Source: Scilla litardierei (Eukaryota; Streptophyta; Magnoliopsida; Asparagales; Asparagaceae). Taken from it: a stretch of 64,000 bases of DNA. Shown here one piece after another: positions 21,039-31,823 of the stretch. The DNA lies in assembly GCA_030789695.1 (NCBI GenBank), contig CM061142.1, positions 357,777,486 through 357,841,485 on the forward strand. Direction: 5' to 3'. The translations under genes and the position numbers were made by a program. The first letter of the stretch is position 1. Each line of letters starts with the position of its first letter. A model generated the notes under the pieces. That model saw only the letters and a program-made list of their open reading frames with translations, had not been told where the DNA came from and did not search any database.

Positions 21039-21366
21039 TTGAAAATTATAGGGGGTCGAGCTCACGACCTTAAACGAGCGCTTGTCTGGAGGCAACCCGA
21101 CGGTTTTTGCTTTATTTTTACTTTTTCTTTATTTTCGTATTAGAAATTTTTGGTGTTTTGAGTCGTTCGCCCAAAAATTTTGTGATAACGGGTCCTATTT
21201 TTCTTGACAGGAGAGGAGATAGGTAGATCCATCATGAGGAGGATGAACGAGTCGACGAGGAGCGCCCCAAGAAGGCGCTCGACGCTTAGGAGGAAGATGA
21301 AATCGATTGGAGGAATAAAGACGGAGTTTAGAGCCAAAACGAAGACAAACAGCAGAACACAAGGCT

Positions 21367-21693
21367 CACTCGGCCGAGTATACTAGTCACTCGGCCGAGT
21401 ACACAAGTTCGTCCGGCCGAGCCACTCATGAACGAGGGAAGTCTGCTGTACCCAACTCTCTGTTTATTTTCTTGATTTCGATATAACTGCTACTCGGCCG
21501 AGTATATATGCTCACTCGGCCGAGTGAAACGGATACCCTCCTAGGGCGAGTCATGCCGAGTAGCTTGAGTCACTCGGCCGAATGGACTTACTCCACTCGG
21601 CCGAGGCTGGCAAAGCCACTCGGCCGAAGCGATATCGGGGAGGAAATTTTCATTGGCCTCGCTCGGCTGAGTGACCACGTCACTCGGCCGAGT
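21367..21693 (+). repeat. CACTCGGCCGAGT palindrome array in front of ORF2
   Basis: About ten copies of ACTCGGCCGAGT or close variants in 330 bases, the same word as in this element's LTR (16,587-16,967). Spacing and intervening DNA differ from the LTR array, so it is not a simple recent copy of it. Confidence 0.93.
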
Positions 21694-21704
21694 CGTAACT
21701 TTTT

Positions 21705-21713
21705 TATATAAAG
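21705..21713 (+). promoter_or_regulatory. Possible internal TATA box for ORF2
   Basis: TATATAAAG lies 11 bases after the last palindrome of the internal array and about 550 bases before the ORF2 ATG. The array-then-TATA order copies the LTR promoters, so an independent ORF2 promoter is plausible but unproven. Confidence 0.5.
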
Positions 21714-22264
21714 GGCCGAGGGGGGGGGGGCGCTGATTTCGAAACGCAAAAACCCCAAACCCCCCGACGCTCCAGCTCCCCTCGCCCGAACCCCCCTTGC
21801 TCTCGCCCTCACACGCCCAACCAGCGCCTCCCCACCGCCGCTCAGCCCGCCACCGCCGGCCGAGCACCTACCGACGCCTCGCCCGAGTCGCCGCCGGCGG
21901 CCGACCGTCCGATCACCTCCGGTACCCCTGTTTTCGCCGTTTTCTCCTCTTTTCGTGTATTTCTTGAGGATCCATGTGCTAAACGCCCCCCTAACCCAAA
22001 TCAATTTCTATATCTATCCATTATACCCCTATTGCTCCATACATTTTGATTATTACTCGCTGATATCGCTTTTTCATGCGCAGGTTGCTTTTTGGAGCTT
22101 AGGGGAGCTCAGGGGAGCTTCTACGGGCTGTTTTGGACTTCGTGGAGGCGCGGACTTCGCACGCTTCCACTGCTTAGCACTCGCGGTGTGTTTGGGTATA
22201 CTCTTTCCATTATTTTTGCACACGCCACACTTTTAACGTTTTTCGGCGCGCGCTCGGGGCCGAT

Positions 22265-24441
22265 ATGCCGCCCCGGACACGGCCGCGGTCGAAGAGAGCT
22301 TCCGCCAAGCGGAAGCGGTCGGATGATGCCGGCCCCTCCCACGAGTTGGAGGACTCTCCTCCACCATCCCCCACACACCCAGCACACCCTGTAGGCCCCG
22401 CACACCCCGCATAGCCTGCAGTGCACCCACAGCCCGCACAGCCTCTCCCCGCCGACCCACAGCCACCACCACCGACTCCACTGGTCAGGCCGCTCGGGAT
22501 TACGTTCCGAGACGACGCACACCGCGCCGTCTTCAAGCGTATCTCCCAGCGCTCGATCGTACCCTCCAGGTTTGCACACCTCGCTGACCTAGGACGCCTG
22601 GGGGTACTAGAGGGGATGCTCACGTTGTTCGACAACGTGGGCTGGCGAGATTTTCTGCAGGTGGCGGCGGATACTTTTACCCGCACGACACTTGAGGTTT
22701 TGAGTTCGATCGCCCAGACCGATGAGGGATGCTCATTCCGGTTCATGGATCGAGAGTGCCAGGTCACTCTCGATATGATGAGAGCATTCTTCACGTGGCC
22801 CGCCGTCCCCGGAGCCGATCGCGGTTACTGCCCCACCCATATCCCCCCACCTTCATTCGACGCCGGTGCCTTCTGGGCCCGGATTACAGGCCACCACGCC
22901 ACCTTTGACCCTAGAATGGCCAAGGCCTCGGCCATTGTCCACCCCTGCCTACGCATTGCCCAGCGCCTCATGGCGACCACCTTTTTGGCCAGATATGAGC
23001 CGGGCACGATGTCTACGCCAGAGCTCTACATGCTCTATGCGATGACACGTCCCAGAGCTCTATCAAGGGATGGACACGAGCTTGTCCCCGCCGTCGTGAT
23101 CGACATTGCGGCTTGGTTTTTAGACCGCATCATTGTATCGGTGGGCGCTCGCTCACCGATCTGCTGCGGCGGTCTGATCACCCTGCTTACCATGATGACC
23201 GGCGAGGACCTACCTGACGACTTGCGGCGCGTCCCGGCCACACTTCTCTGTCAATAGACGTTATGGCCCGGATGAAGATGCTTCGTCCGCATGGTGAGCG
23301 TCACTGGGTCTGGTTGCACGGCCCTTACGGTGCCGACTACATGATTCTCCCGAGCCCTGCTCGGACTCAGATTGCACCAGCCCACGTCGACTGGCTCTCG
23401 GCGATGGATGTTCTCATCCCCGCCGCCTACGTGCTCGAGGCCGAGGAGGCCGAGCAGGCCCACGCTGCCCACGCTGCCCAGGCTGCCCCCGCAGACCCTG
23501 CTGCACACCCTGCCGAGCCTGCCGCCGACCCTGTTGACCCAGTGGCCCCTCAGCCCATACCAGATGTTTCCGCTGCTCCTGACACCGATGTCGATGTCGA
23601 GAGTACTTTTGCTGAGCCCACTTCCACCACTGTCACCACTTCCGAGGCTGTCCCCACCACTCCCACTGCCACCTCTGGCCCTCTGTCCGTGGAGCCTCTT
23701 TGCTCCGCACTCCCCGAGCGCCCGCCGACCTTTGTCGAGAGTGGAGAGCCCTCGTTTGCCGCGGTCGTGGAGACCATGGCTAGCATGATCTCCACTGGGG
23801 TTGCGCCTTTTGGTCCACACAGTTCCGCCCCAGCGGTAGTTACCTATGTCTCCACCCTCGCTGTATTTTCTGAGAGTGTCGTGGCGTCTGTCCACACTTC
23901 TGTGCCACTGACCTCTCTGGACGCCTCGTTGCCACCTTTGCACACTTCTTTCGTTGCCGCTGCCTCCACTTCCCACCAGTCGGTGCCCCGGCCTCACACT
24001 GAGGCCAGGCCCACATTTGCAGGCGCGGCACCTTTTGTCCCCTTCCCTGCTGAGCCCGTTACATACTCCACTCGCGTACGCCAGCCTCGCCCTACACAGC
24101 CTAGACCGGTGCGACCCTCTGCACCACCCCCGCCCGACACTGTACTGCAGAGCATACGTGCTCTTGAGTTGGCGGTGAGTGGTCTTAGAGGTGACCTTAG
24201 GACCCTGTCCTCCACCGTCTCTGCGATGGCTGGACGCTTCGAGCTGATCCCCCAGATCCACTACTGCCTTACACAGGTCTTGGAGCGTCTCCCACGCGTA
24301 CCCCCACCCACCCAGCAGGTTCCCACACACACTTCCACACACACTAGACCTGCTTCCACTTCCACGCCCACCCCAGCTCAGCAGCCTACACCACCACCTC
24401 CTCCGCCTCAGGACGGAGACGGCGCAGCACCACCTTCTTAG
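22265..24441 (+). pseudogene. Athila ORF2 (ATHILA ORF-1/env-like family), one stop and one frameshift
   Basis: The start ATG at 22,265 opens a basic N-terminus (SKRASAKRKRSDD, nuclear-signal-like). A TAG at 22,412-22,414 interrupts the frame at about codon 50. The main domain (about 22,480-23,250; FRDDAHRAVFKRISQRSIVP, GCSFRFMDRECQVTLD, YMLYAM) resembles the ATHILA ORF-1 family (PF03078 as I recall). The frame is then lost near 23,250 (TAG at 23,255) and continues one frame over from 23,263 to 24,441. That part has an Ala/Pro/Thr-rich linker and a helical heptad-like segment (ALELAVSGLRGDLRTLS) near 24,160-24,260. I see no signal peptide or transmembrane segment. Only two lesions in 2.2 kb imply recent decay. 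Confidence 0.8.
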
Positions 24442-26393
24442 GCACCCTTGATGCCTTGATCCATTCCTGCCGTTGGGCTGCCCGTTTCTGCTGGGTCCTG
24501 TTGCACTTTTTGTCCACCCCCCTCCCCTCACTTATTATTATGGTATTCTCTTTTTGATCATATCTTCTTATATCTATTCTGGGAGAGAGGGAGAGTTTTT
24601 GGTGACACTTATATCCATGTATCGCTCCTATCTGTGCATGCATCATGTCCGCATCATATTTTCATTTCTTTATTTTACCTTTTTCTTTTCATTTTTCCAT
24701 GCATGCATCCTCACTTGCCCCTCCCATCGCTTGTCTCTCGGTGTGCCACACTTTGCATATTGAGGACACTGTGCCATTTAGCTTGGGGGAGTGAGTTCTC
24801 ACGTTCTTTTTCGATTTGCCACCTTTATTTTTAGTTTTTCACACCATTTTTTTTTCGCTTTTGCACTTATTTTTCATCATTTTTCTTTTATTTTGACATG
24901 CATCACGTTTTTCCTATTTTCTTGTGTGCCGCACTGCATAGTTTCTATTTTTCCTTTATCTTTATTTCTTTTTCATCTCATGCTAGAGATGACTTTTCTG
25001 TGATGATGATGACATTGGATTTAGCTTATTCTATATGCATGCTATATTTGGCATGTCTTAGGTTTTATTTCAGATATCAGATGCTATGACTTGCTTTGCA
25101 TTTAGAATAGTAACCCACACCTTTTTCCGCATGAAAATGGATGTAATTTTGTTATTAGCTAAGTCTGAATATTCATATGTATGCTATCACAGAAAACACA
25201 CCAAGATTCACGCATTGAATGCTTATATCTGGAGTACTGACTTTCTTTTCCTATATCACTTCTATATGCATGAATTGTACACTTCACTTCAGGACGATTG
25301 AATGATGTTAGCTATGATATATCTGGATTAGTTAGCTTTTTTGTGATCGAAACTGAGTAGATTAGATTACCCTGCTGAAGTTGTCGTGCATGTCTTATAG
25401 AGTGAACCGAGAGTTATATTTATTTCTTTCTCCACAAATCTTGAACATCATTTCTCTACTTTTAAAATCATCGGTGAATCTCCCCTTAGTGATTCTATTT
25501 TATGGCATTTTCCCCCGCTACTAATTCCTAGCTCCAAATCTCTCATTCTAAAAGAAAAAAAAAGAGAGAGAAAAACATTCTTGTACATCATTATCTCTCT
25601 CTGAGTTGGGATCGTTGTGTATATATTGCTTATTGCAAAGAAAAAAAACAAAAGAAAAAAAAAAGAAAAAAATCCTCAATAAAAGATCCCATCTCACCTT
25701 CTTTCTTTCTTCTTTCTTTTCGTTGCTTTTGGAGCTATATATAAATGGGGATGTAAATGTTTTTTATGCCACCACGCTTATAGATAAGCTTGGGGGAGGG
25801 GATCCATTGATGTGTGAGAGAGTGACTACTTGACATTGCACGACAACCTAGGCTAAGTAATATTCTATACTCGGTGAGATTATTTTTAGTTTTACGAAAT
25901 CCAGAAATCTAAGCCTAGCGTTCATTTGATGAAATCCATACTTTTCTATTCTCTCTACTCTATAGTGTGATACTCTTATACTCCAGATAGAAAGCGTTCA
26001 ATTGAAAAGTGTGTGATCTGTGATTTGTATACCGCTTTAAATGATTCAGACGACGTTAATTTTAAAATTATTCCGTTTTTCATGATTATATAGTTTTTCG
26101 TGGGTTTTCTATCTCTATTTGCATTATTATACTATGATATCAAAATAAAATCCTTTGACATGAGTTTTTCATTCGGTGCATGCTATAAGAGTAAGTGAAA
26201 CCCACGTCCTGAGAAAATGATCTAGCATCCTACCTCTTCGCTTCTTTCTCTCTTCTTTATTTTCACTTCGTTTTCATTCTTCTTCGTTTTTCTTCATTTT
26301 TCCGTTTTTCGCCGTTTTCGTTTTCAGAATCCACCGGGTTCGCCTTTTACTTATCTTCCTCGAGGACGAGTAAGAGGCAAGCTTGGGGGATTT
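24442..26393 (+). other. 3' noncoding region and polypurine tract of the Athila-like element
   Basis: About 1.95 kb without a gene, pyrimidine-rich and full of TTTC runs. The motif GCTTGGGGGAG occurs at about 24,781 and 25,789, and its terminal version AAGCTTGGGGGATTT (26,379-26,393) abuts the 3' LTR as the polypurine tract. The earlier copies sit where Athila elements often have internal purine tracts. No RT or integrase remnant was found. Confidence 0.7.
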
Positions 26394-28210
26394 TGATCAC
26401 TCCTTATTTTACACCTTTTTTCCGCATGTTTGCATGCCATTTGGATCGCCCAAATCATGTTTTTCACGATATATCGACGATATTGCGATGCTTTTCACGA
26501 TTTGTTGTTTTTGTCGCATTTCAGGTGATTTGGCGCGATTTGGAGTGATCCCGAGATGCGCTTACTCTAGACGGTCACCAACGACCTCCCCGAGGGGTAT
26601 TTTGCTGTTAGAGAGGAGCGGAAGAAGAATGGACGTCGCAGGAGCGACGAGGAGGCCAAAACAAGCAGATTGGGCATTCTTTGTGTCCCACTCGGCCGAG
26701 TGGAGGAGCCACTCGGCCGACCAGCGAGACACTGCTCGGCCGACCAGTTCAGACACGAGTTACCTGTGCACTCGGCCGAGCACAGAAGACCCACTCGGCC
26801 GAGTGACGATACCACGTCCGCCCGAGTGGCGCCCAGACGAAGCCCTTCCAAAACATCGAAGTTTCTGTTGTTCGGCTGCCTGAACTTCAGAAGACCCACT
26901 CGGCCGAGTGGAGAATCCCGTCCGCCCGAGTGCAGTGAAGTCATCGGCCGAGTGACGACAACTCACTCGGCCGAGCCGCGTCCGAACTGAAGACCCCTGA
27001 AAGCCCCGACTTTTTGGAAAATTGCAGGGTTTTCACTCGGCCGAGCGACTTTTGTCACTCGGTCGAGTGCGATGCGCTGCCTGTAGCGAAAACTGCGGAA
27101 AACAAGCTGTGCAGGGGTATTTTGGTCACGATTTTTGGACGATTTTTGGGGCTATTTAAGCCCTGTTTTTACCCTAGTTTTGAGAGCCATCTCTTAGATT
27201 TTTTACAGCTTTTTAGATTACTTTTTAGCTTTATTATTGTGATTGGAGAAGAGGAAAAACTTGGATTTTTGTTGGATTAAATTGAAGAACTCCATTGGTT
27301 TGCATCTCTCTTCCCTAAAAATCCTATTTTTATTGTTTATCTCAATATTTGTGATGAATTCTATTGCTTATTTCATCGATTATTTTTGTGCTATTGCTAT
27401 GATTTGTGAGTAGTCTCCACGTCTTGGGGCGTGGGGATGAACCCTACAAGCCCTATTTCCTATTTATGATGAATTGGTAGAAATTGAGCTAGAATTGCTA
27501 TTAGGGATTAGATTGGGATCGATTTACTACGGATAGCTAGGAATTCATATCAATTGGGATTTGCAAGAGATTGGATCCCAATTTGTTAGGAAGCCCTAGA
27601 AATCCGAATTGGGTTGGAGTCGGATTTTCGAAGTATCAGTTTGCAAGAGATTGGACCGATACCAGGATTTCCGATTGCAATTCCATGCTAATACCCGTTT
27701 GCAAGAGATTGGACGGGTAGGAACTATCCTAATTTAGATTGTGGACCGAGTTTGCAAGAGATTGGGCTCGGTACGCAATTGGACGATGATGTTGATCCTA
27801 ATGCTAGCTTCCCTAGGCTAGGGTTTGCAAGAGATTGGACCCAAACCTAGGATAGCTATAGACCGGCAACAACGCGAGAGCGTGAGCTTGGTTCTACATT
27901 CAGTTGCAACTAGTTCATCCGAATTCTCCTTCTAGCAATTTTGATACCGACGAACCACATTTATGAAGTACGGTGAGTAGCGGGAATTCCCCATTCCCTA
28001 GACGTTCTTTATTTGATTTGATATTTCGCACATTTGTCTGACGATTGTGACAGGATTGCCCAAGGCAATTTTCTCTGTTCTCAAATAGCCAGGTTGATTC
28101 GGAGCAAGCACAGTCATTCGTCCTCCCTGTGTTCGATACCCGCTCGCTGCTACACCGTGCACTTGCGGTAAAACTACAACCGTTCTTTGGGTGTATATCC
28201 GGAGCGATCA
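26394..28210 (+). repeat. 3' LTR of the Athila-like element
   Basis: 1817 bp, with the same termini as the 5' LTR. Array at 26,689-27,069; hairpin series at about 27,550-27,842. Most differences from the 5' copy are C/T or G/A, as expected from cytosine deamination of methylated DNA. One difference alters the second hairpin's stem (GTATCAGT instead of GTATCGGT). Confidence 0.95.
26689..27069 (+). repeat. CACTCGGCCGAGTG palindrome array, 3' LTR
   Basis: Counterpart of 16,587-16,967. The last copy reads CACTCGGTCGAGTG, while one mutated in the 5' LTR is perfect here. Confidence 0.95.
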
Positions 28211-29902
28211 CCCTCCCAAATGTTTTCTTCTTCCTCCACTCGACCCAAAACCCTAGATTCTCCCCCATTGAGCCCCCATCTTCCTCCAAGCCCTATTCCT
28301 TCATCCCAAGCCCTAGATTCATCCTCTAAACCCTCCATCCACTCATTCTACCTCTCATCTTCCCCAAAATCTCCATCAAATCCCCAAAATCCCCCAAAAA
28401 CCATAATTCTCCAAACTTCTCCAATCTTTTCCAGATCTGATCCTAGGGTTCTCCGGAGTGTTTCTTCCGTTTCCTCTCGGTAAGAAATCGACCTCTTGAC
28501 GTTTTTATATCCTATTTGTATTTTTATGAAACCATAATGAATTTTCATGTTGTTTGATGTTTGTTTCCCCATAACAGTGATTTCCCCCGTAGATTAGCAT
28601 CCGCAAGACGAACCTTCGTGATCGTCATTCCCGGTGCTAGGCAAGTGAAACTTGCCACCTAGGGTTTAGGCCATGTTTTAGGCCATTTGCTTGTTGTAGG
28701 CGTAAAAGAGGCTAGGCGACGAAATGATACTCGCCTAGGCGCAAATTGGGGAACTAGCTTGACAACGAAGCTAGTTCCGACATATATCATGTTGCACAAT
28801 TACCATGTCATGTTTACTTTCCATTAACGGTACGCGAATTAATTGTCATGTCATTGCATTCTTTCAGTGTTGCTGTGATTGCGTAGCTTCGCTACAATGC
28901 TTGTGTTCCTGGCTCGTGTTCCAGAAGCGAGCCCTGTAGTTGGAAACCCCAACACTCGATATTGAATTGTGAAATAGGAAAACAAGCTCCCGTGCGGGGC
29001 AACCCTGGCTCACTTGCTGGGCTCATGTTCAGGGACCCTGGCTTGTTTACGTGTGGGATGGGGTAAGAGTTAAGCGGTCATTCAACTGGGAGTCTGCCTG
29101 ATCCGCAACTGCAGTTGTAAGGCGTAAACTCTGGGTTTGGGGTAGTTGTTAAGCGGCCACTCAGCGTGAATGCCAAACCGTTCAGCTGTAAGGCGTAAAC
29201 ATCTACAAACAACGTGAAACGTGAATAGTGAATTGATTGAGATTGTTAGTATCTTGGCTACTCTTGTCTTGTCCCGATGATTGTTCTCTTGTACAATTTG
29301 TCTTGCCATGTCTTGTTTGTACACTCACGTTATAACTGCCACGTCATGCATACTATAACTGCTAGGTTGCTAGTTGCCTTACTTTCAGTTTCCTTGCCCA
29401 AGTCTTTTAGACTTGCTGACATGTGCCCCTTTACTCTTTTGGGTGACACATGTTAGATCCTGAGCCTGAGTACCTTGTTGAGGACGAGGTGTTTGCTGAC
29501 GCCGAGCCCGAGCTTGTGTTTGACGGGGAGTACGTGGACACTGGGGACCAATCCTAGTGTCTTCGTCGTGTTTTACTTTTGTTTAGACAGTTGTTTGGTT
29601 ATCGGTGCGTAGCACCTATACTATGTTATGTCGTTGCTTTTGTTGGCCTTGTTCTGGGCCTTTTAGACTCTTTCTTTTAGCCTGGTGGCTTTTCTGGATG
29701 TTGGACTTATTTTCATGTTGGACAATTTATGAGATGTGAGATTTTATTTCAGTCTCTCCTTGTGTTATTATTGTTGTTCCGTTGTGGTTACAGGGACCTG
29801 CTTACGTTTTATTGACGCTTATCGGGTTTGGGGCTTCACAGCTCCACTCTCGTGCGGACCTTTTCACGTCTCGCCTCCATTTTAGGGAAGCGGGTCGTGA
29901 CA
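28211..29902 (+). repeat. Solo LTR, right part
   Basis: Continuation of 15,549-16,291 after the Athila-like insertion; its first five bases are the CCCTC duplication. It starts with a CT-rich leader containing AAACCCTAG phrases, includes a possible 5' splice site (TCTCGGTAAGAA near 28,478), repeated GTAAGGCGTAAAC phrases (about 29,118 and 29,190) and an Asp/Glu-codon-rich stretch, and ends GGGTCGTGACA at 29,902. GTTAT follows. No protein was recognised. Confidence 0.82.
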
Positions 29903-29907
29903 GTTAT
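29903..29907. other. Target-site duplication of the solo LTR, right copy (GTTAT)
   Basis: Matches 15,544-15,548. Removing one copy and the insert restores a continuous reading of the Athila relic between gag and protease. Confidence 0.88.
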
Positions 29908-31520
29908 GTTGTACCATGGCACTTACCAGTTGCGTGAGGAATGCTTTATTTTTTACATTAATGTTCTGTTTCATAGTACATAGTTCCTTCAAAAATTTAG
30001 CATAGGCAGGCACTTGATTGATCACATCAAGTAAATGAATATTAATTTTTACCTATTTAAAGATGTCCCTTATTTTTGTCTGATACTTATCTTTTGATGG
30101 CAAAGCAAGTCTTTATGGAAATAGAGCTGGAGGTGTATATGGTTCTAGCTCTTTTGTTTTACCTTCTCCTCTTTTATTACACTTTTGTCCTCATCCTGAA
30201 AATTTTGTGGCGCTTTTTCTTCTTCTTTTTCATCAACTTTTTATTCATGCCTAGACGGTTCTGGCTTTTCAATTTTTCTCCCGCTTTGCAATGTGGTTAT
30301 TGTTGGGTATGGTTTAACATTGTTACCTGAAAAAGAAGAAGAATTCGTATTAGAATTTGCAATAGGTTGGGACAGTAATATACATTTTTCTAGATATGCT
30401 ACAAGTCTTGATAAAATTTCAATGAGTTTCTGAATTTGTTGATTTTGCATCTGTATCATTTATTGAAGTATGGCGGTGACATCATTGCTTTGCTCCTTTT
30501 TCCCTTGATAATTTGAGTGATTTGGATGGAAATAAGGAGTGGTCGTTTTTTGCACTAGCTGTTGTGGAGCCCATCTCAAAGTTGGATGTTTTTTGAAGGT
30601 GGTGTTGTAGGTATTCGAATTGAACCCTTGATTTGATACCCAATTCACCTCAGCATCTAGATTTCTAATGATCTTTCATGGCGGTAATCGATGGACAAAC
30701 TGATGTGTCATGAATGGGTGCCTCACATATGGTGCAATATGGATAAACCTCTACTGCTTTCACCACTATCAAATCAATACCATGTAACCTTTGTGTCAAT
30801 AATGCATCCACTTATGCCCATAATGCATCTTTCGGTTTCAATATGTGGATGCCTTCTCTTGATGGTTGTATTAGCTCTGACCTGTCAAACTATAAATTTA
30901 GCTCCCACATCCTCGCATGCTTTGTTATCATCTCCAAATATATCCAATGTTCCGTTGGGGTCTTCTCAAAGAATCTGTCATTGCACATTATCTCCACATA
31001 CTACTTTATCAACGGCTGAACTCCATCATAGAAGAATCAAATTGTATGGCTCTTGTCATACCCATGAAGTGGGCAAGATAGCAATAAATCCTTAAAAATT
31101 TTCCATGCTTGGTCATATGTCTCATTATCCTTCTGCGAAAAAGACATGATTTGCCACTTTAATGCTTGGATCCTCTGCAATGAAAAGAAATTTTTAGGAA
31201 TTCAGTTTGCAATTGTAATCAAGTAGAAATATATCTAGACGACAATGCATTAACCAATTTTTGCTTTATTTTTCAAAGAGAATGGAAACAGTTTCAGATA
31301 GACAGAATCAGTGCTAATTTTTCCATCAAGCTGTGTAAAGCATACTTCCTCAAATGTCTTAATATGCAAGTACGGATTTTCATTCTACACACCAGATAAG
31401 AGAGTATGAGTTGGATAGCCCCCAATTTTAGATTAAAAGAATGAGCATCATCAGGTAGAACTATGCATGAATCAGAAGCTACCCTAGTATGTGTATATGT
31501 CACTCTCAAAGGCATTTCTT
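29903..31520 (-). pseudogene. gag: Athila-type gag relic
   Basis: Read right to left. The start of the capsid region (about 31,510-31,260; FNLKLGAIQLI, then one frame over HIKTFEEVCFTQLDG and LKLFPFSLKNKAK). A decayed middle part (about 31,250-30,660). An Asn/Gln-rich region typical of Athila after the zinc knuckle (30,648-30,460, NTYNTTFKKHPTLRW). A helical segment (30,459-30,241). A conserved gag-protease linker (about 30,045-29,908, VPAYAKFLKEL) runs straight to the solo LTR border and continues at 15,548. Stops and frameshifts abound; the zinc knuckle was not found. Confidence 0.82.
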
Positions 31521-31613
31521 ATGCAGGGTTTGCATGATCATTGTTATGGGTCGCCGTGTTTTCAATTTTTACTAGTTTGTGTGAAGTAGGAGACCTTTGC
31601 CACATAAACTAGC

Positions 31614-31793
31614 ATATGTGTGTGTGTGTGTGTGTATATGTATGTATGTATGTATGTGTATATATATATATATCCATGCATGTATGTATATATGTATGTA
31701 TGTATGTATGCATGTATGTATGTATGTATGCATGTATGTATATGTATATATATGTATATATGTGTGTGTGTGTGTGTCTATTATATATATGTA
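31614..31793. repeat. TG/TATG/TA microsatellite
   Basis: A compound run of TG, then TATG and TA units, with GCATG interruptions. It lies directly against the Helitron-like 3' end, and a similar run lies against the one at 56,851. Open frames on both strands here are repeat artefacts. Confidence 0.95.
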
Positions 31794-31803
31794 CTAGTAT
31801 ATA

Positions 31804-31823
31804 CCCGTGCCCGTACGGCACGG
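31804..31823 (-). other. Helitron 3' terminal hairpin
   Basis: CCCGTGCCCGTACGGCACGG folds on itself beside CTAG at 31,794-31,797. The adjoining interior (31,825-32,110) repeats CTTAGTTCCCC/AAAATT phrases that mirror the interiors of the three short elements at 53.6-56.9 kb. Confidence 0.75.

Larger units (their letters stand above)
21039..22264 (+). other. Inter-ORF region of the Athila-like element
   Basis: No gene is seen. Just after the gag stop is the Athila-typical phrase AGCGCTTGTCTGGAGGCAAC (21,077-21,096), which in full-length relatives follows pol; its position here suggests pol was removed between protease and this phrase. Then come a palindrome array (21,367-21,693), a TATA box, a G-run, a GC-rich pyrimidine leader and a possible leader intron (CTCCG/GTACCC near 21,920; CGCAG/GTTGC near 22,083). 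Confidence 0.6.
16292..28210 (+). mobile_element. Complete pol-less Athila-like LTR retrotransposon (11.9 kb)
   Basis: Both LTRs (1818 and 1817 bp), matching 5-bp target duplications, a tRNA-Asp-type primer-binding site and a polypurine tract are present. Inside are one long gag-protease ORF (18,267-21,038) and an Athila-type ORF2 (22,265-24,441), but no reverse transcriptase, RNase H or integrase. Known pol-less elements with gag (the TR-GAG class) are mobilised by enzymes from relatives; this element additionally keeps ORF2. By eye the LTRs differ at about 20 positions, nearly all transitions, plus one T-run indel, so insertion is recent. Confidence 0.93.

Noticed and set aside
21714..21732. 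G-run as a possible G-quadruplex element
   Set aside because: It is a single uninterrupted run of about ten G, without the four spaced G-tracts needed; a replication or assembly slip in the leader is as likely.
22121..24531. Long minus-strand ORFs, including one of 426 codons, opposite ORF2
   Set aside because: They are complementary shadows of the Pro/Thr/Ala-rich ORF2, Gly/Arg/Ser-rich in translation and not similar to a known family.
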